DNA from: Streptomyces collinus Tu 365
GTDB taxonomy: Bacteria > Actinomycetota > Actinomycetes > Streptomycetales > Streptomycetaceae
DNA length: 64,000 nucleotides
Assembly (NCBI RefSeq): GCF_000444875.1
Contig: NC_021985.1
Span: 4,546,170-4,610,169 of the forward strand
Reading direction: 5' to 3'
This document shows positions 1 through 9,534 of this stretch, in pieces. The stretch's first letter is position 1, and every line of letters starts with the position of its first letter. The position numbers were made by a program, and so were the translations under genes. The notes under the pieces are model-generated. The model saw only the letters and a list, made by a program, of their open reading frames with translations. It ran no database searches and had not been told where the DNA came from.

Positions 1-1827
1 TGCCGCGACAACATCCGCGCCGACATCCGCATCTCGTTCTTCGTGAAGGTCAACAAGACCGTCGAGGACGTCATCAGGGTCGCCCAGTCCGTCGGCACCG
101 AGCGCGCCAGCCACCAGGACACGCTGCAGACGCTGTTCCACGCGAAGTTCTCCGAGGCGCTGAAGACCGTCGGCAAGCAGATGGACTTCACCGACCTGTA
201 CACCAAGCGCGAGGAACTGCGGTACCACATCATCGAGTTGATCGGTGTCGACCTCAACGGCTACCACCTCGAGGACGCCGCGATCGACTACCTGGAGCAG
301 ACCCCGCTCGCCCAGCTCGACCCGGCCAACGTGCTCGACGCCCAGGGCATCCGCAAGATCACCGAGTTGACGGCGATCGAGCACGTGCGCACCAACGAGG
401 CCCGGCGCACCGAGGAGAAGGAGATCACCCGCCAGGACGTCGACGCCCGGGAGGCCATCCTGGAGCTGGAGCGCCGGCAGGCCGACGCGGAGATCAAGCA
501 GCGCCGGGAGATCGAGACCTCCCGGGCCCGCGAGGAGGCCGAGACCGCCCGCGTGGTGGAGGAGGAGCGGCTGCGCGCCCAGGGCGCCTTCCTGCGCACC
601 GAGGAGCAGCTCGGTGTGCAGCGCGAGAACCAGGCCCGCGAGGTCGCGGTCGCCGCGAAGAACCGCGAGCGGGTCATCGCCGTGGAGAACGAGCGCATCG
701 AGAAGGACCGCATGCTGGAGGTCATCGCCCGGGAACGGGAGACCCAGCTGACGCGGATCGCCGCCGAGAAGGAGGTCGAGGCGGAGAAGCGGGACATCGC
801 CGAGGTCATCCGGGAGCGGGTCGCGGTGGACCGCACGGTCGCCGAGCAGGAGGAGTCCATCAAGAAGCTGCGCGCGGTCGAGCAGGCCGAGCGCGACCGG
901 CAGGCCCTCGTGATCGCCGCCGAGGCGGAGGCGCAGGAGAAGCTGGTCAAGGACATCAAGGCGGCCGAGGCCGCCGAGCAGGCCGCCACCCACCGCGCCG
1001 CCGAGGAACTCACCCTCGCCGAGGCCCGGCTGAAGACGGCGGACCTCGACGCGCGGGCCAGGCTGCGGCTCGCCGAGGGTGTGCAGGCGGAGGCCGCCGC
1101 CGAGGGCCTGGCCGCCGTCCAGGTCCGCGACAAGGAGGCCGAGGTCACGGTCAAGGCCGGCCGGGCCGAGGCCGAGGCCACCGGGGCCCGGCTGCGCGCG
1201 GAGGCCGAGGGCAGCCAGGCCAAGGCGCTCGCGGAGGCCGAGGGCGCCCGCGCGAAGGCCCTCGCGGAGGCCACCGGCATCGGCGAGAAGCTGAAGGCCG
1301 AGGCCGCGGGCCTGACCGACAAGGCGGCCGCCATGGCCGCCCTGGACGAGGCGTCCCGGGGCCACGAGGAGTACCGGCTGCGGCTGCAGGCGGAGAAGGA
1401 GATCCGGCTGGCCGGCCTGGAGACCCAGCGGCAGGTCGCCGAGGCGCAGGCCACGGTCCTCGCGACCGGCCTGGAGAACGCCGACATCGACATCGTCGGC
1501 GGGGAGTCCGTCTTCTTCGACCGGCTGGTGTCGGCGGTCTCGCTCGGCAAGGGCGTCGACGGCTTCGTCGACAACTCCCGTACCGCGCAGGCGCTCGCGG
1601 CACCCTGGCTGGACGGTTCGGGCAGCTTCACCGACGACCTGGGCCGGATCCTCGGCTCGCTGGGCGCGGCCGACGTGCAGCACCTGACGGTCTCGGCGCT
1701 GCTGATGAAGCTGATGAAGTCCGGCGGCCCGGAGGCCGGACCGTTGCGGCAGCTCCTCGACCGGGCCGGTGAGCTGGGGCTCGCCGACACCCCGCTGACC
1801 GCGCTGAACGGCACCGCCCGGGTGTGA
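1..1827 (+). CDS. Flotillin-like SPFH/band 7 protein, 5' end missing
   Basis: The reading frame is open from base 1, so the gene begins before the window; the GTG at 43 is internal. About 609 residues are visible. The first part reads like the end of an SPFH/band 7 domain (IRADIRISFFVKVN). A very long Glu/Ala/Arg-rich coiled coil follows (roughly residues 110-480), with AEAEG-type repeats near 390-430 as in flotillins. The C-terminal 110 residues are more globular. Flotillins scaffold membrane microdomains; the membrane anchor would lie in the missing N-terminus. A hairpin terminator follows at 1,832. A large AAA ATPase begins 124 bp downstream on the same strand, and I infer that the two act together. 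The family is clear; the function in this organism is not. Confidence 0.85.
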   Translation, partial: CRDNIRADIRISFFVKVNKTVEDVIRVAQSVGTERASHQDTLQTLFHAKFSEALKTVGKQMDFTDLYTKREELRYHIIELIGVDLNGYHLEDAAIDYLEQTPLAQLDPANVLDAQGIRKITELTAIEHVRTNEARRTEEKEITRQDVDAREAILELERRQADAEIKQRREIETSRAREEAETARVVEEERLRAQGAFLRTEEQLGVQRENQAREVAVAAKNRERVIAVENERIEKDRMLEVIARERETQLTRIAAEKEVEAEKRDIAEVIRERVAVDRTVAEQEESIKKLRAVEQAERDRQALVIAAEAEAQEKLVKDIKAAEAAEQAATHRAAEELTLAEARLKTADLDARARLRLAEGVQAEAAAEGLAAVQVRDKEAEVTVKAGRAEAEATGARLRAEAEGSQAKALAEAEGARAKALAEATGIGEKLKAEAAGLTDKAAAMAALDEASRGHEEYRLRLQAEKEIRLAGLETQRQVAEAQATVLATGLENADIDIVGGESVFFDRLVSAVSLGKGVDGFVDNSRTAQALAAPWLDGSGSFTDDLGRILGSLGAADVQHLTVSALLMKLMKSGGPEAGPLRQLLDRAGELGLADTPLTALNGTARV

Positions 1828-1831
1828 CGGC

Positions 1832-1871
1832 CGGGGCCGGGCCCCGCACGGGGGTCGCCGGCCCGGCCCCG
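1832..1871 (+). terminator. Hairpin after flotillin gene
   Basis: A perfect 12-bp GC stem (1832-1843 pairs with 1860-1871) with a 16-nt loop begins 5 nt after the flotillin stop codon. There is no T-run, as is usual for Streptomyces terminators. It may attenuate rather than stop transcription, because the ATPase gene follows on the same strand. Confidence 0.55.
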
Positions 1872-1950
1872 CCGTAGCCCGCTGCCCGCAACCGCACCGC
1901 GACGCACCGAAGTTCACCGTCCCGCACGCCCGCGAAGGGAAACGTCCTCC

Positions 1951-4900
1951 ATGGCCACCGCCCCGGAGACGGGTTCGTACGACACCGTCGACGCCGGCAC
2001 TTACCAGGTGCTGCGCGACCGGCTCGCCGCCCAGGCCGCCGACCTGGCCCGGCGCGCCGAGGCCCTCAACGGGCGCCGCGCCGAGGAGTTCGGCTCCGCC
2101 GGGTTCGCCCTGCGGGCCACCGGCCGGCTGCGCACCGGGCACGCGTGCGTGCCCCGCGACGTCGTCGCCGTCGGGGACGTGCTGCTGTTCGGCGGCACCG
2201 GCCGGCAGACCGAGGACACGGCGGTCGGGGACGTCCTCGGCCTGTACGACCGGGACCTGAACCGGCTGCCCGAGGACGCCGTGCCCGGACTGCTCGACGA
2301 CCCGGCGTTCCGGCGGGAGTTCACCGCCCTGCACCGCTACTACCGGCAGGCCCGGCTGCTGCGGCTGCGCCGCCTGGACGACCGGCTGCTCGCGGTGTTC
2401 CGCACCGGCGAGAAGGCCGACGACGTCCGCGCCCTGCGCTGGGACCTCACCGCCCGGGGCGGCGCCCGGTTCCTGGACGCGCGCGGCGACCGCGACGACG
2501 GCGCTCCGCCCGCGCACGACTTCGACTGGACCGCCACCACCCGCGAGGACCACGTCCTCGGCCGCGACCCGTACGTGTCGGTGCCCGGCGGGCTGGGCGT
2601 GACGACCGTCGGCGGCCGGCTCACCGTACGCGGCCCGGAAGGCGAGGAGCTGTACGCCGAGCCGGTCGAGGAGCCCCTGCAGGCCCTCGCCGACGCCGCC
2701 GTCGCCCACGCGCGCGTGGGGGCGCTCGTCCTGCTGCGGGTGCGGCCGTACAAGGAGGACGCCGACCGCTACCTGGTGTTCAACACGTTGACCCGGTCGG
2801 TGCTCCGGCTCGACGGGATCGGCCGGGCGTGCCGCCGGCTGCCCGAGGACCAGGGCATCGTCTTCCCGGGCGGCTACTGCCTGGCCGGCGGCGCCCACAA
2901 GACGTACGACCTGGACACGGCCGGCCTCGAACCGGACCGGGAGGTGCGCTCGCCCAACGGCGAGGACGTGCTCTACGCCTTCCGCTCCCGGACGGCCGGC
3001 CACACCCTGCTGCTGTCGTACAACACGCTCCGCAAGGAGGTCGCGGGCCCGCTGCCCTGCCGGGGCCGGGCCCTCTTCGAGGACGGCGCCCTGGCCGTGC
3101 TGCGCGCGGACGGCGACGAACCCGCGCACGCGCACACCCTGCAGTGGTGGACCTCGCCGTACGTCTCCGACACCCAGGCCGCCGCCCTGCGCACCGGAAC
3201 CGGGGCCCTGGCCCGGGTCGGCAACGCCGACCTCGTGCGCGGCCTCGCCGACTGCCTGTCCGTCGCCCGGCTCGTCGCCGACGGCATCACGACCGGCGAG
3301 GGCTACCGGGCGCTGGCCGCCGCCTGCGTACGCGCCGCCGACACCCACCACTGGCTGCGCGAGCCCGAACTCGGTGACCTCGCAGACCCGTTGGCGGCCG
3401 TGCGGGAGACGGCCGAGCAGGTGCTCGGCGAGTTCGAGACGGTACGGGAGCTGACCCGGCAGGCGGCCGCCGCGCTGGAGGAGGCCGCCGACCGGATCGC
3501 CGCCGTGGTCCGCCGGCTGCGCGGCGAGGCCCCGCGGGACGCGGCGGCCTGGGTGCGCGGCCTCACCGAACTCCGGCACGCCCACGGCCATCTGCTCACC
3601 GTCAAGGAGCTGCGGCACGCCGACACCGTACGCGTGGACGAGCTGGCCGCCGGGGCGGAGGCCGACCTGGCGTCCTTCGGGCGGCGGGCGGTGTCCTTCC
3701 TGGCCCGCGAGGACGCCTTCGCCGCGCAGCACGCGGACGTCGAACAGCTCGTGGAACAGGCCGGCTCGATCCCGACCGCGGCCGCGGCCCGACCGGTCAC
3801 CGCCCGCCTCGACGACCTGGCCGACGGGCTGCGCACGGTCTCCGAGGTCGTCACCGGACTCGACATCGCCGACGCCACCGTCCGCACGGGCGTCCTGGAG
3901 CGGATCGCCGAGGTCCTCGGCGGCGTCAACCGGGCCCGCGCCACCCTCGACGCCCGCCGCCGCGCCCTGCTCGACCACGAGGGCCGCGCCGAGTTCGCCG
4001 CCGAGACCGCCCTGCTGGCGCAGGCGGTCACCGCCGCGCTCGCCACCGCCGACAGCCCCGAGTCCTGCGACGACCAACTCGCCCTGCTGCTGGGCCGCCT
4101 GGAGGACCTGGAGGCGAGGTTCGCCGAGTTCGACGACTTCCTCGCCGAGGTCGCCGGCACCCGCACCGAGGTCTACGAGGCGTTCGCCGCCCGCAAGCAG
4201 TCCCTCGCCGACGCCCGCGCCCACCGCGCCGAGCAACTGGCCGGCTCCGCCGCCCGGGTGCTGGAGACCGTCGCCCGCCGCGCCGCCACGCTCGCCGACA
4301 CCGACGCGATCACCACCTACTTCGCCTCCGACCCGATGGTCGCCAAGGTCCGCCGCACCGCAGCCGAACTGCGGGCCCTCGGCGACAGCGTGCGCGCCGA
4401 GGAACTCGACGGCCGGATCGAGGCCGCCCGCCAGGAGGCCGCCCGCGCCCTGCGCGACCGCGCCGACCTGTACGCCGACGACGGCCGCACCCTGCTCCTG
4501 GGCGGCCACCGCTTCGCCGTCAACACCCAGCCCCTCGACCTCACCCTGGTGCCGCACGGCGACGGCCTCGCCTTCGCCGTCACCGGCACCGACTACCGCC
4601 GGCCGGTGACGGACCCCGGCTTCGCCGGCACCCGCCCGTTCTGGGACCGCCGGCTGCCGTCCGAGTCACCCGGGGTCTACCGCGCCGAACACCTCGCCGC
4701 CCGGCTGCTGTCCGAGCACGGTCCGGCCGCCCTCGCCGCCGCCGACCTGCCCGTCCTGGTCCGGGAGGCGGCGCAGGCGGCGTACGACGAGGGCTACGAG
4801 CGCGGGGTCCACGACCACGACACCACCGCGATCCTGAGCGCGCTGCTCCCGCTGTACGACGGCGCCGGCACCCTGCGCCACGAGCCGGCCGCCCGCGCGG

Positions 4901-6801
4901 CGGCCCAGCTGTTCTGGACCCACGGCACCGCCCCGGAGGCCCGCGCGGCCTGGACCCGGCGCGCGGTGTCCCTCGCTCGCGCCCGGGACACCTTCGGCCC
5001 CGTCCCCGGGATCGCCGAGCTGACCGGGGAACTGGCCGGGGCGATCGGGGCGTGGGACGCGGCCGCCGACGCCGGTCCGGCCGCCGCCTACCTCTTCGAC
5101 GAGCTGACCACCGGCGACACCTTCGTCCTCGGCGCGGCCGCCCGCACCCTGCTGGACAAGTTCCGGCACGCGGTCGCCGGCACCGCCTACGCCCGCGACC
5201 TGGCGGAGCTGACCGGCCTGAGCGCCCGCCGTCAGGTGGCGCAGGCGTGGCTGACCGCGTACGCCACCGCGTCCGGCGCCGGGACGGCCCCCGGCGAACT
5301 GGCCGAGGCGGTGGCCGCCGAACTCTGCCCCGACCTGCCCCGCCACGACGGCGACGCCCCGCTGACCACCACCGTCGAGGGCCTGCTGGGCGACCACCCG
5401 CGCACCGCCGGCGGCCGGCTGCCGGTGCGGATCGACGAGTTCCTGGCCCGCACGGCCCGGTTCGCCGAGCGGGAGGTGCCCGCCTTCCGTGCCTACCTGA
5501 GCCGCCGCGGCGCCCTGGTGGCGGCCGAACGCGACCGGCTCCACCTGGCCGACCACCGCCCCCGGGTCATGTCCGCCTTCGTCCGCAACCGGCTCGTCGA
5601 CGAGGTGTACCTGCCGCTGGTCGGCGACAGCCTCGCCCGCCAGCTCGGCACCACCGGCGAGTCCCGGCGCACCGACACCGGCGGCCTGCTCCTGCTGGTC
5701 TCCCCGCCCGGCTACGGCAAGACGACGCTCATGGAGTACGTCGCCGACCGGCTCGGCCTGATGCTGGTCAAGGTCAGCGGCCCGGCGCTCGGCCACGCCG
5801 TCACCTCGCTCGACCCGGCCGACGCCCCCGACGCCACCGCCCGCCGCGAGGTCGAGAAGATCAACTTCGCGCTGGCGGCCGGCAACAACACGCTGCTGTA
5901 CCTGGACGACATCCAGCACACCTCGCCCGAACTGCTGCAGAAGTTCATCCCGCTGTGCGACGCGACCCGCCGGGTGGACGGGGTGTGGGAGGGCGAGCCG
6001 CGCGGCTACGACCTGCGCGGCAAGCGGTTCGCGGTGTGCATGGCCGGCAACCCCTACACCGAGTCCGGCGCGCGCTTCCGGGTGCCCGACATGCTCGCCA
6101 ACCGGGCGGACGTGTGGAACCTCGGTGACGTCCTCACCGGCAAGGAGGACGTCTTCGCGCTCAGCTTCGTGGAGAACGCGCTCACCGCCAACCCGGTCCT
6201 CGCGCCCCTCGCCGGCCGCGACCGGGCCGACCTGGAGGTGCTGGTACGGCTGGCCGCCGGCGACCCCACCGCCCGCGCGGACCGCCTCGCCCACCCCCTG
6301 CCGCCCGCCGAGCTCGACCGGGTCCTCGCGGTGCTGCGCCATCTGCTCGCCGCGCGCGACACGGTCCTCACGGTGAACACGGCCTACATCGACTCCGCCG
6401 CCCGCTCCGAGGAGGCCCGCACCGAACCGCCGTTCCGGCTCCAGGGCTCCTACCGGGACATGAACCGGATCGCCCAGCGGCTGCGCCCGGTCATGAACGA
6501 CGCCGAGCGCGACGCGGTGATCGCCGACCACTACACGGCCGAGGCCCAGACCCTCACCAGCGGCGCCGAGGCCAACCTGCTGAAACTCGCCGAGCTGCGC
6601 GGCACCCTCACCGCCGGGCAGGCCGCCCGCTGGGCCGAGGTGAAGGCGGCCCACGTCCGCGCCCGCGCCCTCGGCGGACCCGGTGACGACCCGCTCACCC
6701 GCGCGGTGGCCGCCCTCGGCCTGCTCGCCGAGCGGGTGGCCGCGGTCGAGTCCGCCATCACCCGCGCCACCGGATCGCCCGCCCACCCACGGGAGGACTG
6801 A
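1951..6801 (+). CDS. Giant AAA-family 'DNA repair' ATPase
   Basis: This 1,616-residue cytoplasmic protein starts at ATG 1951, preceded by a GAAGGGAAA ribosome site. The N-terminal 450 residues look beta-rich. Residues about 450-900 are helical and coiled-coil-like, rich in Ala, Arg and Glu. A nucleotide-binding domain lies in the last quarter: Walker A PPGYGKTT near residue 1253 and Walker B LLYLDDIQ near 1315, followed by a sensor-like segment (VCMAGNPYTES). It matches the actinobacterial proteins annotated 'DNA repair ATPase', whose biochemical role I do not know. It follows a flotillin-like gene, and its stop codon overlaps the start of a 46-residue membrane peptide (ATGA), so the three probably work together. 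A direct DNA-repair role is unproven. Confidence 0.8.
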   Translation: MATAPETGSYDTVDAGTYQVLRDRLAAQAADLARRAEALNGRRAEEFGSAGFALRATGRLRTGHACVPRDVVAVGDVLLFGGTGRQTEDTAVGDVLGLYDRDLNRLPEDAVPGLLDDPAFRREFTALHRYYRQARLLRLRRLDDRLLAVFRTGEKADDVRALRWDLTARGGARFLDARGDRDDGAPPAHDFDWTATTREDHVLGRDPYVSVPGGLGVTTVGGRLTVRGPEGEELYAEPVEEPLQALADAAVAHARVGALVLLRVRPYKEDADRYLVFNTLTRSVLRLDGIGRACRRLPEDQGIVFPGGYCLAGGAHKTYDLDTAGLEPDREVRSPNGEDVLYAFRSRTAGHTLLLSYNTLRKEVAGPLPCRGRALFEDGALAVLRADGDEPAHAHTLQWWTSPYVSDTQAAALRTGTGALARVGNADLVRGLADCLSVARLVADGITTGEGYRALAAACVRAADTHHWLREPELGDLADPLAAVRETAEQVLGEFETVRELTRQAAAALEEAADRIAAVVRRLRGEAPRDAAAWVRGLTELRHAHGHLLTVKELRHADTVRVDELAAGAEADLASFGRRAVSFLAREDAFAAQHADVEQLVEQAGSIPTAAAARPVTARLDDLADGLRTVSEVVTGLDIADATVRTGVLERIAEVLGGVNRARATLDARRRALLDHEGRAEFAAETALLAQAVTAALATADSPESCDDQLALLLGRLEDLEARFAEFDDFLAEVAGTRTEVYEAFAARKQSLADARAHRAEQLAGSAARVLETVARRAATLADTDAITTYFASDPMVAKVRRTAAELRALGDSVRAEELDGRIEAARQEAARALRDRADLYADDGRTLLLGGHRFAVNTQPLDLTLVPHGDGLAFAVTGTDYRRPVTDPGFAGTRPFWDRRLPSESPGVYRAEHLAARLLSEHGPAALAAADLPVLVREAAQAAYDEGYERGVHDHDTTAILSALLPLYDGAGTLRHEPAARAAAQLFWTHGTAPEARAAWTRRAVSLARARDTFGPVPGIAELTGELAGAIGAWDAAADAGPAAAYLFDELTTGDTFVLGAAARTLLDKFRHAVAGTAYARDLAELTGLSARRQVAQAWLTAYATASGAGTAPGELAEAVAAELCPDLPRHDGDAPLTTTVEGLLGDHPRTAGGRLPVRIDEFLARTARFAEREVPAFRAYLSRRGALVAAERDRLHLADHRPRVMSAFVRNRLVDEVYLPLVGDSLARQLGTTGESRRTDTGGLLLLVSPPGYGKTTLMEYVADRLGLMLVKVSGPALGHAVTSLDPADAPDATARREVEKINFALAAGNNTLLYLDDIQHTSPELLQKFIPLCDATRRVDGVWEGEPRGYDLRGKRFAVCMAGNPYTESGARFRVPDMLANRADVWNLGDVLTGKEDVFALSFVENALTANPVLAPLAGRDRADLEVLVRLAAGDPTARADRLAHPLPPAELDRVLAVLRHLLAARDTVLTVNTAYIDSAARSEEARTEPPFRLQGSYRDMNRIAQRLRPVMNDAERDAVIADHYTAEAQTLTSGAEANLLKLAELRGTLTAGQAARWAEVKAAHVRARALGGPGDDPLTRAVAALGLLAERVAAVESAITRATGSPAHPRED

Positions 6802-6941
6802 TGCTGTACTACCTGGCCCCGTTGTCGGCCGCCCTCGCCCTGGTCACGTCGTCCACCTACGCCCTGATCCGCCGCGACCGCCGCCTGGCGGACACCTGCC
6901 TGGACCGGGGCCGGGTACCGGGCCGAGGGGAGGGTGCCTGA
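6801..6941 (+). CDS. 46-residue single-pass membrane peptide, coupled to the ATPase
   Basis: The ATG at 6801 shares its A with the TGA of the ATPase gene, and GGGAGG lies just upstream, so translation should be coupled. The peptide starts MLYYLAPLSAALALVTSSTYA, a hydrophobic segment of about 20 residues, followed by a basic stretch (LIRRDRRL) that should stay in the cytoplasm. The last residues are encoded by the first copy of a tandem repeat. No family is recognised. It could anchor the large ATPase to the membrane; that is inference from coupling and topology only. Confidence 0.6.
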   Translation: MLYYLAPLSAALALVTSSTYALIRRDRRLADTCLDRGRVPGRGEGA

Positions 6942-7030
6942 GGTCGGGGACGTTCGGCGGAGGGGTGCCTGAGGCCGGGGAGGTGCGTCCGGCGGAGGGG
7001 TGCCCGAGGCCGGGGACGTCCGTCCTGCGG
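6932..7030. repeat. Three imperfect tandem repeats, 31-35 bp
   Basis: Copies begin at 6932, 6963 and 6998, each starting GGGTGCC(T/C)GAGG(T/C)CGGGGA and mostly ending in a GGCGGAGG-like block. The first copy supplies the stop codon of the small membrane peptide gene. No inverted symmetry or gene is seen. Confidence 0.7.
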
Positions 7031-7076
7031 TGTTTCGCTCGGCGGGGCCCCGCCGCCCGCGGTCTAGGCTCGGCGC

Positions 7077-7916
7077 GTGGGGCAGCCCGACCAGCGCGCC
7101 GAAGGCGCGGGACCGTTCACCACCCGGCTCACCTGGCCGCTGCCCGGCGGCGGCACCGCGGTCTGGGAGTCACGGCGCGCGCGGCGGCGCGGGACGCTCG
7201 CCGTCCGGCCGCCCGGCGCGGAGACCGGCCGGCACCGGCCGGCCGACGCCGTGGCCGTCACCCGGCTGCGCCGGCTCAACACCATCGCCTCGATCGCCTT
7301 CGTGATCGGCGGCGCCCTCTTCGCGGCCGGGGCCGCCGTCGCCCGGTACGGCTCGGGCGGCGCCGTCGAGAGTGCCTCGGTCTACTTCGCCGGCGGCCTG
7401 TTCTTCAACACAGGCGGCTATGTCTCGCTGCTCCAGACGATCAACGCGCCGCGCCACGAGCCCGGCGGCGACCGGCTGGTCACCCGGCCGTGGCGGTGGT
7501 GGAGCTACGAACCGATGCGGCTCGACTGGCTCGGCACCTTCCTCCTCTTCGCGGGCACCCTCGTCTTCGGCGTCAACCTGCTGGACTCCTTCCTGCGGGG
7601 CCTGAGCGTGCAGCAGGTCAACCGCCTGGTCTGGACGCCCGACGTGATCGGCTGCGTGCTCTTCCTGGTCTCCGGGCACCTCGCGCTCGCCGAGGTCTGC
7701 CACGGCCGCCCGCGGCTGCTGCCGCACCGCCTCGACTGGTGGATCGTCGCCGTCAACCAGCTCGGCTCCGTCCTGTTCACGGTCTCCGCGCTCGCCGCCT
7801 ACACCCGCCCCGCCACCGGCAGCGCGATCAACACCGGCATCGCCGACTGGGGCACCCTCACCGGCGCGCTGTGCTTCTCGCTGGGCGGCGTCCTCCAGCT
7901 CTACGAGCACCCCTAG
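7077..7916 (+). CDS. YrhK-like integral membrane protein
   Basis: This is a 279-residue protein with a GTG start at 7077. No clear ribosome site precedes it; TAGGCT sits 8-13 nt upstream and could be a -10 box for a leaderless transcript. The N-terminal 60 residues are soluble. Six or so hydrophobic segments follow, in two similar halves: one near residues 65-120 (TIASIAFVIGGALFAAG, FAGGLFFNTGGYVSLL) and one near 225-278 (NQLGSVLFTVSALAAY, GALCFSLGGVLQLYEHP). The middle has two more. The G-G-x-L-x-G pattern with a following aromatic pair is typical of YrhK-domain proteins. The function of this family is unknown. It is a single gene with no obvious partners. Confidence 0.7.
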   Translation: MGQPDQRAEGAGPFTTRLTWPLPGGGTAVWESRRARRRGTLAVRPPGAETGRHRPADAVAVTRLRRLNTIASIAFVIGGALFAAGAAVARYGSGGAVESASVYFAGGLFFNTGGYVSLLQTINAPRHEPGGDRLVTRPWRWWSYEPMRLDWLGTFLLFAGTLVFGVNLLDSFLRGLSVQQVNRLVWTPDVIGCVLFLVSGHLALAEVCHGRPRLLPHRLDWWIVAVNQLGSVLFTVSALAAYTRPATGSAINTGIADWGTLTGALCFSLGGVLQLYEHP

Positions 7917-8132
7917 CGTCCGGCGTCCGGCCGTCACCCCGGCCGCGGGGCGGCCGATGTGCGGGGCCGGGCGGGCGGGTGAAGACTGGGACCCGGGCGT
8001 GGCCGCGCGTGCCCGTCCGCAGCGGTTCATCGGTCCGGAGGCGCGGACGGCCGGCGCCTCCGCCGCCGTGGACGCGAGGGCACCGCCCCGTCCACGGCTC
8101 ACCGGACTCGGGCTCACACAGAGGTCCCCGCC

Positions 8133-9530
8133 ATGGGCACCATCGACGAAGCGGCTGCCGGCAGCCTGCGCGAGGCACTGCGGGGACGTGTGATCACCCC
8201 GCACGACCCGGGCTACGACGAGGCCCGCACCATCTACAACGCCATGATCGACCGGCGGCCCGCCGCCTTCGCGCGCTGTGCGGACGTGGCCGACGTGCGG
8301 GCGACGATCGCCTTCGCCCGCGACCGCGGGGCCGACCTCGCGGTGTTCGGCGGCGGCCACAGCGGACCGGGCCTGTGCCTGGTCGACGACGGACTCGTGC
8401 TCGACCTGACACCGATGCGCTGGGTCCGGGTGGACCCCGAGTCGGACACGGTCCAGGTGGGCGGCGGCAGCCGGCTCGGGGACCTGGACCACGCGGCGCA
8501 CGCCTTCGGCCGGGCCGTGCCGTCCGGGATCATGTCGACCACCGGCGTCGGCGGCCTGACCCTGGGCGGCGGCCACGGCCACCTCACCCGCCGCTACGGC
8601 CTGACCATCGACAGCCTGCTCTCGGCCGACGTCGTCCTCGCCGACGGCAGTTACGTCACCGCGTCGCCGGACAACCACCCGGACCTGTTCTGGGCCCTGC
8701 GCGGCGGGGGCGGCAACTTCGGCGTGGTCACCTCGTTCACCTTCCAGCTGCACCCGGTCGGCACGGTCGGTGTCGCGGTGACGGTGTGGCCGGTCGACCG
8801 CACGCCCGAAGTGCTGCGCTGGTACCGGGAGTTCCTGCCCGCCGCGCCGGAGGAGCTGAGCGGGTTCTTCGCGGTGCTGGCCGTACCGCCGGGCCCGCCC
8901 TTCCCCGAGCCGCTGCACGGGCGGAAGGCGTGCGCAGTCGTCTGGTGCTGCACCGGCGACCTGCACGGCGACCGCCTGGAGGAGGTGCTGGCCGCGGTGG
9001 ACGAACCGGCGCCGCCCGCCTTCCACTTCACCACGCCCATGCCCTACCCGGGCCTGCAGACCATGTTCGACACCCTGATCCCCGCGGGACTCCAGTGGTA
9101 CTGGCGCGGTGACTTCTTCGACGCCATCCCCGACGGCGCCGTCGACGTGCACCACAAGTACGCGGAGAACCTGCCGACCGCCCTGTCGACCATGCACCTG
9201 TACCCGGTCGACGGGGCCGCGCACCGGGTCGGCCCCGGCGACACGGCCTGGGCCTACCGGGACGCCCTGTGGTCCGGGGTGATCGGCGGCATCGACCCGG
9301 ACCCGGCCAACGCCGAGCTGGTCCGGGAGTGGTGCGTCGACTACTGGAGCGACCTGCACCCGCACTCCATGGGCGGCTCCTACGTCAACTTCATCGGCGA
9401 GCAGGAGGGCACGGACCGGGTCAGGGCGACCTACCGGGGCAACTACGACCGGCTGGCCGCGGTCAAGCGCGCCTACGACCCGGACAACCTCTTCCACGCC
9501 AACCAGAACATCCCGCCGGCCCCGGAGTGA
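8133..9530 (+). CDS. FAD-linked oxidoreductase, berberine-bridge-enzyme type
   Basis: This is a 465-residue flavoprotein with ATG at 8133 (AGAGG upstream). The N-terminal PCMH-type FAD domain shows FGGGHSGPGLC near residue 75; the His is the likely 8-alpha-histidyl FAD attachment site. GVGGLTLGGGHGHLTRRYG (about 140-158) and LFWALRGGGGNFGVVTSF (about 188-206) are typical FAD-binding segments. The C-terminal BBE domain ends NYDRLAAVKRAYDPDNLFH. The FAD-linked Cys seen in bicovalent members is not evident. Such enzymes oxidise alcohols, sugars or amines with O2. No partner genes are adjacent, so the substrate is unknown. No signal peptide is seen. Confidence 0.85.
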   Translation: MGTIDEAAAGSLREALRGRVITPHDPGYDEARTIYNAMIDRRPAAFARCADVADVRATIAFARDRGADLAVFGGGHSGPGLCLVDDGLVLDLTPMRWVRVDPESDTVQVGGGSRLGDLDHAAHAFGRAVPSGIMSTTGVGGLTLGGGHGHLTRRYGLTIDSLLSADVVLADGSYVTASPDNHPDLFWALRGGGGNFGVVTSFTFQLHPVGTVGVAVTVWPVDRTPEVLRWYREFLPAAPEELSGFFAVLAVPPGPPFPEPLHGRKACAVVWCCTGDLHGDRLEEVLAAVDEPAPPAFHFTTPMPYPGLQTMFDTLIPAGLQWYWRGDFFDAIPDGAVDVHHKYAENLPTALSTMHLYPVDGAAHRVGPGDTAWAYRDALWSGVIGGIDPDPANAELVREWCVDYWSDLHPHSMGGSYVNFIGEQEGTDRVRATYRGNYDRLAAVKRAYDPDNLFHANQNIPPAPE

Positions 9531-9534
9531 GGCG

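Noticed and set aside
288..1907. 539-residue open frame opposite the flotillin gene
   Set aside because: It is a Ser/Arg/Ala-rich antisense frame of a GC-rich coiled-coil gene, with no domain or ribosome site.
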